DNA of 64,000 nt, taken from Sphagnum magellanicum (taxonomy: Eukaryota > Streptophyta > Sphagnopsida > Sphagnales > Sphagnaceae). A model generated the notes under the pieces. The model saw nothing but the letters and a program-made list of their open reading frames with translations, had not been told where the DNA came from and made no database searches. A program made the translations under genes and the position numbers. Where the stretch lies: contig CM038918.1 of assembly GCA_021904315.1 (NCBI GenBank), positions 16,445,349-16,509,348 on the forward strand. Reading direction: 5' to 3'. Positions 12,455-24,600 of this stretch are shown here, piece by piece. Within the stretch, counting starts at the first letter, position 1; every line of letters starts with the position of its first letter.

Positions 12455-15400
12455 GGTTATATGTAAAAGTTTGTCAGTGTGTGGCAATTTTTCTTCCATG
12501 TTCTTCTGTGCTAGGAATCTCTTGCTTTTAGAGCTTCCAGAAAGCAAGCATTCTGTGGTGGAAACTTTTTTGGAGAGTGGTTTTTCATTGAAGATGCTTT
12601 TATTGAGAGTAATGAATTAAAAATTTGAAGAATTTTCTGGACCTTTTCTTCTGTGCATGTGGAATGAGTGCTATATTTGATTTTTTTGGTAGTTTGCAGC
12701 AGCTGCTTGATTTCCCAAGTGTTTCTAGACCTGCAGTGACTAATACTCTTCCTGTGTCTGGGTGGAAATATGGTGTTTGAACTTGGAAATGTTCTGCCAC
12801 TTGTGAGTCTTATATTCAGCTTGAAGTGGGATCCTTGAAGCAGGAGGCAACACATTCCAGTGCAGCCAAAGATTTCTTCATCTGCAGGAATCCAAACCCA
12901 AGTCTATATGATTGACATGATTGAGAGCAAGTTTTGTCAGCATGGAAGATGGTTTTAGGTTTGTGTGGTGCTGTTGAGGAATCCAAGAATATTATTATGG
13001 TAATATTAGATGCTCAGTTCCACAGTTTTGATGAGGCAAGTATTTGCAATATCTGAGACAAACTACTTTTGAATCAGTGCTTTGGAACTAAGGCTCTACT
13101 ATTTGTGTGGAGGAGGAATGCTAACATACTCAGGATGGGATTTTTATGGGACATGTCACTGTATCACAAACACATCCTTTGCTTTTTCTACTTAAAATGT
13201 GCTCATGGAAGTTCTAATGACTCTTGTCATTGACTACAGTTTTGTTGCTTCCTCTCATACAGCTTGAGCAACTGGATCAGTTGATCAGAGTGAACTGAGG
13301 ATACATCTCTTTGCACCTCAGTCTACAATCAATGATTCTCTCTGGACATCTTGCAGGATGCCCTTTCTAGTTTATCCCATGGGGGAGAGCTACTGGTGGG
13401 TTTGTTTGCTGTTTTGACACTCTGTGGCTTCTTGATCCATATCTAACCTATCAATGGATATGATGGATTTAGGTGTGGCTGGAGAACTACTGGTGGTCTG
13501 GTTGGCTGTTTTGACATTCTGTGACCTCTTCACCATATCTAACCTGGCAATGCATATGGAGGATTTGAGTGTGGTACTATTTCCTGTGCTGAGATTTTGT
13601 GACCTCTTTGACCAGCTGTGATAATTGTGAACTCGGGTCTGCTTGAAATGGTGTCATCTTGACCTGAGCCATGGATATGGTGGATTTGGGCATATGCTTG
13701 AAATGACTCAACCTGAAGCCATTCACCATGTGCACTAGAGGATCAACAGTCACCTGACATCTCAGCCCTGGAGTGAAGCAACAGGGATGGATGAGCAGTG
13801 GACATGAACAACTTCTCCATTGGGGCCAGTTCCCCAGCCAAGCATCGATTCAGGTCAGTTGCTGTTCTCACTAACAACCAACTAGCCCTTACTTATGTAC
13901 AAAGGTACTAGTCATCTACCAGCATCTGCTAATAGCCACCTATCGTCCTACCTCCAAGACCTATTTTTTAGTGATAGCTTACCAAGGTGAATGAAAATCA
14001 TACTGCAGTAAGGCTACCAATAGATGGGTGTAAAGAAAGTGGGAGGAACCCATGACAAAGAGCATTGTGGACGATAGATGTCAAATGGGAATGAAGTGAG
14101 AATGGAATTCAATGAAACGAAGAGAAGTTAACCCATGGAAGCACTTACAAGTCAAAAGACTAATGATTAAACAGGCAATCTACTTCTTTCAAATCACTCT
14201 CCACAGAAGGAGCTTGTTGTCCTTGCTCCAGATCCCACAAAATGTTGTCACATAGGTATTTTCACATCTTTAATGCAATCGAACTAATTGTGTACCCCTT
14301 CAAAAGATTAAGGTTTGAAACAGTGCGAAAAAACTTTGTAATTTTGCACAAAACGCTGAAGTGCTTGAAGGTTATAAAACCTTTGAACCATCAAACCAGC
14401 ACAACTGACCTCACATCAGTTAATGCACAAATGATAATTGCTCTGAAGGCCTTCACTCAATTAAGAACCTGCCCAGAGGCTGTTAGACTGAGGGCAGGTG
14501 TGCAAAGAGTTGACATCCAGAGGAGAAAAGTTTAGGCTCCTTCAATGACACTGCAATGTAGCAACCCTGCCTAGGGTTGAGTATGGAATTACAGGGGTGT
14601 AAGCACCTCAAAAAGTGGACACAAGGCAAATACAAACAGGAGAGAGTCACTCACATTCCCTATTGAATGGACTACCATCGTTGAAGCATATGGGCAGAAT
14701 TGCTTCCCAGTTTTATTTGCAGCCATTGGACTCCCAAACCAATCAGGAAAAACAAACAAAGAATTCAGGACTAATTCTCTAATCTCTACCTTCCCAGAAA
14801 TTATTCAGGGATGGCATTTGAGAACTAATGTCTTGGTTTTGCCCTGCTCTGTTGACTCTCCCATATAAGGCAATAAGCATCTATATGTGCAATCCATCAT
14901 GTAAATGGGTGTAGGGTTCAGGATTTTCTGTTACCAAATGAGGGCTATGTTGATCCAATGCCAAATTAATGTGAACATGGCCATAACCTTGCAAATCAAC
15001 AATGCAGTATGTACAATTAGGTAGCCATTCACAAATGAGAGCAAAACAAAACTGCCTTACCAAAGGATGGAAATTCTGAAAAGAAGAGAACACAATCAAT
15101 GCCAGACAGTTGTATGTCAGTATGGCATTTGAGCTCAGTACATCTTCCAAAAGCATTTGCTTTTCATTTATGATGGTACACCAAAATTTGAAAACCTTGA
15201 TATGGGTTTTTGGCAGGCCTAATGAGTGTCAGAAATTATTACCAGTCATGAAATCAATTATTCTTAAATGAGGACTCTGCACAAATGAAACAAGCCCGAG
15301 ACCATGCTACTCAACTAACAAGACAGCAGAACACTGTGAATTGAAAACCTTGCATTAATTATATGCATTGAAAACATTCAAGTGGTATACCTGTGATATA

Positions 15401-15694
15401 TGGCTGTGCTAGCAAAGCACAAATGAATCAATTTAATATCAACCAAAAGAATGTGGGAGCTCCTTGCTGTTTTATTCCCTGTACCTGGAATACAAAAAAG
15501 AAAAAAAATTGTTAAGTGAAAGTTGGAGTTTTGCAGAGCAATTAGATACAAAAAAATAAGAGCAGGGTTTTCAATGCATAAGATTGGAAAGAGAGTTGCT
15601 CACAGTGGAAGTGAATGTCTTTTGTGTCCAGCTTCTGGGGACAGCAAAATGGCAAGCTTATGTTTAAATTCTCCAATCTGGATGCTCCACACCA
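12455..15694. other. Convergent spacer / 3' UTRs with one tandem repeat
   Basis: This lies between the stop codons of RPS10 (+) and the coiled-coil gene (-) and must contain both 3' UTRs. Its base composition is closer to transcribed DNA than to the AT-rich spacers. Around 13388-13585 a unit of about 98 bp occurs twice with a partial third copy, recognisable by ACTACTGGTGG, TGCTGTTTTGACA and CCATATCTAACCT. The scattered open frames show no domain or splice logic. Confidence 0.6.
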
Positions 15695-18600
15695 TTAAAC
15701 GATTGCCCTTGACACAATCATGGCCATGTACACATGGATTGCTATCCAGTACACAGCAAGTCCAAGCCTTGCTGTTGGCTGTCGCATCAGCAACCGTCCA
15801 CCTACAACACTGCAGTCCACATGTCTCAATATTGAGCATCTTTATCCTTCCAACTCCCTGTGTTTCTTAAGGAACACAGGTAAATTATTTTTGAACAAAG
15901 AAAGGCTCACTTGAGAGAGTACTATCCATGAATTTTGCTGAAAAAAACCTTACCACAATCCATCAAGCCTGTCTGCAAGTGCTCTCATCCTCTTTGGAAC
16001 AAGTGCTGAATTTGTGAGTGAGTTAAATCCATGCCCTGATCACAAACAGAAAAAAACAGACAAGTGTGAAATACCAGAACTGAAATTCAGTCGTCCATGG
16101 TGTCTCAAATGTCAAACCAGACATTGGGCAGATTGTTTAACATTGCATATATAAGGTGCCAAGCACTTCCAGTTGGAACTCAGCCTTAAAACCTCCTGCC
16201 ACAAAATTGAGAAGGCAATAATTCTGTTGTGGAAAGAGAAATTAAATCAGGCAAACCTTTATCGTCCAAATCTGAAAGCAAAGGATTTATTTCTCCATCC
16301 ACATCAATAGTAACTTCTGCTGGAAACAGCTTACGTGCCCCTCGGACATGAGGGGCAGCAGAAGAACCCACATGACCGATCCGCTTACTCCTTGCACCCT
16401 GCACATTTCATTACACAAAAAACATAAACATTTCTTCTCTGTTTCGGGATATTATCCAAACCTTTTCTGTTTGAACTTACCTACATCATTACATCACACA
16501 GCAGGATGATATTGAAGACTGCAATCCAAACCCCCAAGTTCAAAAACTGGTCACTGCCCTTCCTTCCAGAGTTGGGTTTTGTACTCCCGACTGGATTTTG
16601 TCAAATTTGTGATGTGTAGCTTAAAGACAAGTGGGCTTATGTTCCTGAAAACAAACAAATGGGGAAACCTATATAGTCTCCTGGCAATCGTGGAGCTGCC
16701 ATATGGTGCCATATAACAAGATCCAGGTGCTGATCAGCTCTAGAGGACAATACTCTAAATAAACTGAAGTCTTGCATTCAACCTACATGCTTTGGAAACA
16801 TAGAAAGAGTTTGAAATCCAGTATTACCAGTTCTTCAATCTCCAGGGCGGGAATTGCTGTGCTATCAGATGCTGGGCTTATCAGCACTGCCATATCAGCC
16901 TGCATTCTGTCAATCTGAAATTGCTTTGCTTGTATCCCTGCTTGCAACAAGGCTCGCTCCTTGACAAGCTCATCCAACTCCTCCCTCAACCCTTGCAGCT
17001 GGGCATCCTTCCGTTCCATGTTAACCCGCCACAGCTGCCCCTCAGATTTGAGGTTGTCTATATGCTGTTGTAGGGCATAAATGGTAGCGACATAATCAAT
17101 AGTCCCATTTGTACTAGCAGTATCAACATCTTCAAAAGCTGATCTACTGATCTGATTTGTGACTACCATACTCTGTTCTGCTTGTTCAGAACTGTCTTCC
17201 TTTGATAGCACCATCATTTCTAAGTGCTTTTGAAGCTTCTCAAGCTCTAAGGTCTTCTGTGTTAGATCATTTTGCAAGATTGTCATCTCTTCCAAATTGC
17301 CCTCAAACCGAGAGTTTACCTCAGTCAGTTCCTTTCTTAACTTCAAAATCTCCAAATTTGCCTCAGCAGAGACCCTAGAAAACCTCTCTTGCCAATTCTG
17401 GGTTTCAGCATCAGCATTACTGATCTTTTCTTTCAACCCTAGAATCTCTGCATCACGGTTTTGGAGTTCCCTGTGCAAGTTCTCAATCTCTGTGACCAGA
17501 CCTTCACTCTGTTGTCGCAGCTCTGTCAGTCTGTTGAGTGTTAAAGTGAGCTTCGATATGGCTTTCCCTCTTGAAGCTTCCATGGATTTCAGTGAGTTCT
17601 GCTTCTGCTGGAGAGCTCCCTGCATCTCTTCCACTTGAGCAACTGCTGCATGAGTCCTGGCCTCTGCTTCCCAGAGCGCTTGTGACTGAAACTCCAGCTC
17701 AGATTCATAGTGTGCTCGATCAGAGGCAGCTCTGATTTCAGCTTCATCCACTTTCTTTGCCCATGATAAAATCATCTCCTTCCCATTGGAATTTTCCATT
17801 TCAAGAAACTGCACTTTCTCTTGTACATCTCTAAGCTTCAAACTCAGGACCTCCAACTCTCTTTCAGACCTCACAGCCATACTTTGTGTCTTACCGAGCA
17901 TCATACCCAGCCATTCTATCTTCTCGATGACCTTACCGGTCTTCAGACTACTTGGGAGGAGAGAAATGTGAGAAAGTGCAATGTTGACTTCCTGAAATTT
18001 TTGACTGTCTTGCAACGATTGCTCAGCAGCAGTGACTTTTTCCAATGTGGAAGTCAACTGGAATTCCAGTTCAAGAACACGTTCAGCCACAGATTTAAAT
18101 TTCTCCCTAGACTCATGCAGCTTCGCATCTTGGACCTTGAGTTCTTCCTTATGGGAAATGCATATGGAGTTGAGCTCCTGTGTCTTCTCCTCCAGTGACA
18201 TTTTCAAAGCATCCCGCTGCTTCTCCGCTGCTTTACCTTTCTTCACTGCCAGACCTAGCTTCTCTCTTGTGTTTGAGAGCTTCTGCTCAATCTGGTTGAG
18301 TTCTGCTTGTAGAGCATCCTTTTCATCCACTGCTTTCAACATCTCTGCCCGGAATGCATCAGCTTCTCTCCTTGCTTCTGAACTTTCACCACCCAATCTT
18401 GCACACTCTTGCAACAAACCCTGGACAAAAGGAAATTCAGAACCTTGTTACTCATATTGTGCACAGACCCATGTCAAACAAGTGATAAACAATCTTCAAC
18501 ACAATGAGCTTTTACACTGCACAGAAGAACTGCCAACTGACCTTTATATCATCATCATGTTGCACCAGTGCTGCAGTCATTTCTGTGTTCTTCTTGCTGA

Positions 18601-21600
18601 GTTCACTTAACTCTAGCTTTGCAGATTTAAGCATTTCCTCAAGGCTTCTTGCTAAATGATAGCCCTCCAAGTGCTCCCTTTCTTGATTAGCTTGAAGGGA
18701 GTTCTCCAAAGCCAACATCTCAACCTTCATTGCATCTCTCTCTGCAGAAACTTGAGCAGCTTGCTCTCCCAGTGTGGTGTGCTCAGAGCTCAAGACTTGA
18801 AGTCTTTCAGCAAGCCCATGATTTTCTTCTTTGTAGAATGTAAGCTCATTACTGAGCTCCTCCAACCTTCCTTTCTGGTCTTTAATCTCAAGAGTAACAG
18901 AATCTACAGCCTTCTCCAACCTCCCTACTTCATGCATTGCTTGACTGGCTTTCTGCTGTTCTTCATTGAGGGTGTTGATGAGCCACTTCATCCCAACAGC
19001 AGGGAAAGTGTTTGAAGACAAAGACACTTCATTGGGCCACCTGACTGCTTTTTCAGATGTGGCATCATCTGTAAATCCCAAAAGAATCTGCTTACACTCC
19101 TCAGAAACTCTTCTCAGAGAATCTAGTTCCAGCTGCAATGAGGAAACAGTAGCTGCCATCCCCAAGGACCTCTCATTTGACTCCTGCAGTGCTGCATCCT
19201 TCTTCTGCATTTCCAAACAAAACAAATCTGCTAATGCCTGAATTTCCCCAGCTTTCTCAGACAAAGGTTGAGCTGGAGACTCTCCCTGAGAAACATCACC
19301 CCCATCTACATCCATACCCACTAACCCTAAAAGCAATCTGTCTCTCACATCTGACAACCTCTTCTTGGTCATGACAATGTCTGCCTGAAGAGCCACATTT
19401 TCATCACTGGTTTTGAGAAGCTCAGATTGCATCTTTTGTGCTTGCTGCACCAAAACTTGGTTCTCTTTGTCTTGCTGTGTCATGATTATGGCTGCCTCCC
19501 TGACTTTTTCCACTGTCTTGCTCAATTCCAATTCTGTGTAATCCAGCATCTCTCGCATCTGCTGCACACGTTGGTCCATCGACAAGTCTCTCTCTTTCTT
19601 TGCAGTCTCTGCTTCTTGTGCCATAACTGCAATCTGATGAGTTAATTCTTCAACCTTGCAAGCTTCAGATCTGTACTTCTCGACAATCCTGGCTATAGCA
19701 GATTCAACAAGTCCAAGACTAAACCTTGGGTGTGACCATTCTGCATCAAACATCTGATCTTGAAACACCTGACATCATAGCAACATCAGACAATTCACAT
19801 CAGCATCTGTTTCAAAAAATCAGATCCGACAAGGAAATTTCAGAAAGGCACTACAGTGAGCAGATGCCACACTTACAGAATCCAGCAGCTTCATGGCCAC
19901 AGAAATATCTAACTGCAGCTTGAGATGAGCAGCCACCTCAGCCTCCATAGCCAAATCTCTATCAGAGATCACCCTCTGTAACACATCAATCTCAGAGGCT
20001 AATGCTGTTTTTTCTGAAGATTCTTCAGCGACAAGTTCCTCAAGCTTGACACACTTGCCATTGAGTTCTGCTACTTGCTTAGTGAGTGTTTCACTCTCTT
20101 GCTTTGATGTACCCAGTTCTGTCAAAAGTGTTACTGCATTATTTAACAAGTCTTCTGCTTTAGATTGTTCTGCTGTAAGAGTAGCAGCAAGCCACTCAAT
20201 CTTAGCAACAAGGCCCAGTTCCGGTGGGATATCACCCATTGTTTCCAGTTTGAGCTGCACATCTTGGGTTACACTTCTAGCTTTGTGCAATGCATTCTCA
20301 AGGCTCAGAATGGTATCCTGTGCAATGGCAAGCTCAGAGGCTAATGCTGTTTTTTCTGAAGATTCTTCAGCGACAAGTTCCTCAAGCTTGACACACTTGC
20401 CATTGAGTTCTGCTACTTGCTTAGTGAGTGTTACACTCTCTTGCTTTGATGTACCCAGTTCTGTCAAAAGTGTTACTGCATTATTTAACAAGTCTTCTGC
20501 TTTAGATTGTTCTGCTGTAAGAGTAGCAGCAAGCCACTCAATCTTAGCAACAAGGCCCAGTTCCAATGGGATATCACCCATTGTTTCCAGTTTGAGCTGC
20601 ACATCTTGGGTTACACTTCTAGCTTTGTGCAATGCATTCTCAAGGCTCAGAATGGTATCCTGTGCAATGGCAAGCTCAGAGGCTAATGCTGTTTTTTCTG
20701 AAGATTCTTTGGCAACAAGTTCCTCAAGCTCGACACACTTGCTGTTGAGTTCCGCTACTTGCTCAGCAAGTGTTTCACTCTCTTGCTTAGATGTACCCAG
20801 TTCTGTCAAAAGCATTACAACATTATTGGCCTCATCTTCTGCTTTAGATTGTTCTGCTGTAAGAGTAGCAGCAAGCCACTCAATCTTAGCAGCCAGGCCC
20901 AGTTCCTGTGGGATCTCACCCATTTTTTCCAGTTTGAGCTGCACGTCTTGGGTTACACTTCTAGCTTCATGCAATGTGTGCTCAAGGCTCAGAATGGTAT
21001 CCTGCGCAACAGCAAGCTCCACATCTAATAGACTTGCACGGTCTGCCATTGCTGCCATTGAAGATGCTTTCACCTCAGCTTCATGCAAAGCCATATCCTT
21101 TGCTCTGATTGACTGCACACACAAACTCCAAGCAGGAATCAGTCGTCATTATGCAACCCTAGACCCTAAACCTAAAACCCAAAATAGACTTGCACCTTGA
21201 AACAACAAGAGGGTACATTCAAATTCCCACCTCTGCATGTGATGAAATCAAACGCTCGAGGTCTTCTGTCTTCTCTTTCAAGGCTTGTTTCACTGCATCC
21301 CGTTGCTGAACAACTGATTTTCCTTTGCTGATTGCAAGTGTCAGTCTCTCTTTAGTATTTGACAGTCTCTTTTCCATCTGCACAACTTCTGTTTGTGCAG
21401 CACTGTAATCCCCTCTTGCTTTTGAAATGTCAGCTTCCAGGGTTTGTTTCTGCTGCATAAGAGTTCGAAGTTGCTCATCTTGTTGCACTGATCTCAATGT
21501 CACCTCTTCCAGTTGTTGCTTCAATCCCATAACTTCTGAGTCCTGAACTGCCAACAGGTCCTGCTTCTCAGTTTGCAAGGTATGAATCTCCAGCATATTG

Positions 21601-24600
21601 GAAGTCAAAGTCTGTCTCAATTGCTCTTCTTCACCTGCTGCCTGTTCAACTTCCAATGCCAAGATCTGAACTTTGCTACTGAGTTCTTTGTTTGTCTGCT
21701 TAAGAACATCATTCTTAGCTTCCATGGCTTGAAGGGTTGCTGCATACTGTGCTTTCTCCTCTACTGCTGCCTCTTGAAGTTGGGTTTGCAACCCAACCAA
21801 TTGCATGCTTTTGTCAACCAGCAAATTGACAAGCTTCCAGCAAGACTCGAATGAGGTTCCTACAACATCCTGCTGCTTACCCTCAGTGTCTGGAAAAGTC
21901 CTGCAGACTGCTGCTTGCAGGTTTGTTTGAAACACGGCATGATCATCATTGAGCTTAGCTACTACAGCATCTGACTCCATCATCCTCTTCTCCACGTCTG
22001 AGCGGAAGATGGTGAAATCAAGGAAAATGCTCTCCTTCTCTTGCTGCAGCAATGTCTTTTGTTCCTCCAGCAAGTTCAGTTTTTGATTGCATTCTTCAGC
22101 CTCCAGTTTCAAATGCTCTAAGTTCATGTCATGTTGTGCTTTCTCTTCCCGTGAGAGTGTCTCCAATGCAGCTTTGTCTTGGATCAACTGTGTGTATGCA
22201 TCTTGCAGCTCCTTGAACCCTTCCTCAAGCATACATCTTTCTAACACTGATTTTTCCAGCTTCTCCCCTGCATTCGCATGCTCATCCTTGAGTTTGCCCA
22301 ACTCCATCTCAACATCTTGCAACTTGGAAGCTAAAGACTGACTCTGCCTTTCAGTCTGCAGTCTAGCATTGAACTCATCTGTGGCCTTCCTCTCTATCTC
22401 TGCAAACGTGAGTGCAAGAACTTCTTCAGATTTCTGCAATGACACAATCTCTCCCTTCAATTCGTCTACAAACCCAGAAAGCTCAGCTTTTGTTTCCTTC
22501 AAGGCCTCAATGTCAAGGGACATTTGATCAGCCCACTCCACATTCTGCTGCCACAGAGCATGGAAATCCACCTCCAGTTCCATCAATGATGCGGTCAGAT
22601 CGGATCTCTCATCATTGGAATCCTGCATGCTCTTCAACAAACCTTCAAGCTGTACACGTAAAGCTTGTTCAGTCTGAATTCCAGCATCTCTTTCTTGTTG
22701 CAGTGCATCTGTTGCCTCCCTTGATGGCCAGGCCTACACAACCCAAGTCGTTGTCCTTTAGTATCTTGTTTTAGAGATGCTCATTCTCTCTTCTGCACTT
22801 TAGTGTTCTAGCAATCTGAGTCATGTGTAGGAAGTTCACAGATTCCCTGATTTCTGAGGGCAAAAAGATAAGTCACATACCTGTGAGAAGAGCTCTTTGC
22901 CAGGAGACGCTACCAAACGAAGATGCAGCTGAGGTGCATCCTCACTTGCCCTAACCTCAAATTCTTTCACAAGATTCATTACTTTCTTAACTGAGTGGTT
23001 GGAGGGCCTCACCTCCTCATCCTCGACACTTTTTCCCAATCGCAGTGATTGTGAGGAGGCATTTTCCACGCACCCAACACTAGTCTGTCTCCGCTGCACT
23101 GTTGTTTGCTGCTCCAGTTCTTTTACAAGAGCTTGCAAGTGTGTATTCTCTTCCTCTCTTTTCCTGCATACTTCTTGCAATTGCTCCAGTCTGCTTGATA
23201 ACTTGGCATTACCAACATTCAAGTCCCGAGCATGCAGACGAGATTCTTCAACTTCATTGGCTAAACAACCCTTCTCTTCTACGTTGGTCTCCAATTTCTC
23301 TTGTAGCAGCTGAAGCTCATGCTCAGCTTGCTTTCTCTCTGCCTGTGTTTCTTGCAGCAACAGTCGTGATGCTTCAAGCTCACTGATCAAATGCTCTTTC
23401 TCATCAAATACCTCTTGCAGTTTCTTTAGTGTCAAGGCATGCTCTTTGGTCTCAGATTGAAGGTGTTTGGACAATTCCTCCAGTTGAACAGGCTTCAATC
23501 CTTGGTCTTCAATAGTCTGCTGGAGTTCTTGCCTCAAGTTTCCAAGCAACGTCTTAAGATCAGTTTTTTCAGATTCTGATATCTGCAACTTCTGGTGTAA
23601 CAGTTGGAGCTCAGATTTGAGCTGTTCCTCAACTTGTCTTCTTTCCTCCTTGGATTCAATCATACGACAACCCAATTGTTGTACTTCTTGTTGAGAGTTT
23701 TCAATCTCCTCCAACAATTTCAATCTTTCCTCTGCCAATCTTGCCACTTGTTGATTATGGCCTTCAAGCTCCTTCACAAGTTCATTTCGCTCGTTGCTCC
23801 ATCGTTCCATCCCTTGATTCAGCTCCACCAGCTGCTGCTTTTCGCATTCCAACCTCTCCTCTGCCATTTTTGTCACCTACAAGATTCAAAAGCATGTCAA
23901 GATACATACAGAAAACAGAAACAAAAAATGTCTCCAAGCTCCCTCAACCACTGCAATAGTATGCAAAGCATAGGTGAGACGCACCTTGTTCCTCTTTGTC
24001 AAAGAACAGATCATTGTCATCAGCACACGAGCACATACCTCTTGTCTTGAAGAATCTAACTGCATCATAAGCTCTTGTCCTTCTTCCCTGAGACTTTTAG
24101 CATCCTCTTCAGACTTCAAAGCTCTCAAACCCAACTCTTCTTTTTCAGTTTCTAGCATTCTTATGTGCTCCCTTGCAATTTGAAGGTCACCCATAAGCCG
24201 GTCCCTTTCTTCACTCATATCCAAATTGTGTTGCTGCAATGCACTCAACATAGAAAGCAAGTCCTGCCTCTCATCCATTGTACTTGAACATTGCGACTTC
24301 AAAGTTGCCTGCACCAAGCTAGTAGCATCTTCAAGACATTTCACAATATGGCTTCTCTCCTCAACAACACCCTGAAGCTGCTGCTGCAATCTTTTATTCT
24401 CTGAAACAAATACATCCATCTCCCCCTCCAAACTTTGGGCTTGAAGACTCAAAATCTCCATCTTTTTATTTGAATCCTCAAGAAGTTCCACTGCCTGAAT
24501 TTTCTCCTCTTCTAACCGTTGAAGCCCTTGCACAGCTGCTATATCCTTTGAAACAAGCACACTTATCTCATCCTGCAAGCTCTGGACTTGAAGATTCAAA

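Noticed and set aside
20046-21200. 384-residue plus-strand Ser/Ala-rich frame
   Set aside because: It is the antisense shadow of the 342-bp coding repeats of the coiled-coil gene. The minus strand has splice sites and conserved modules.
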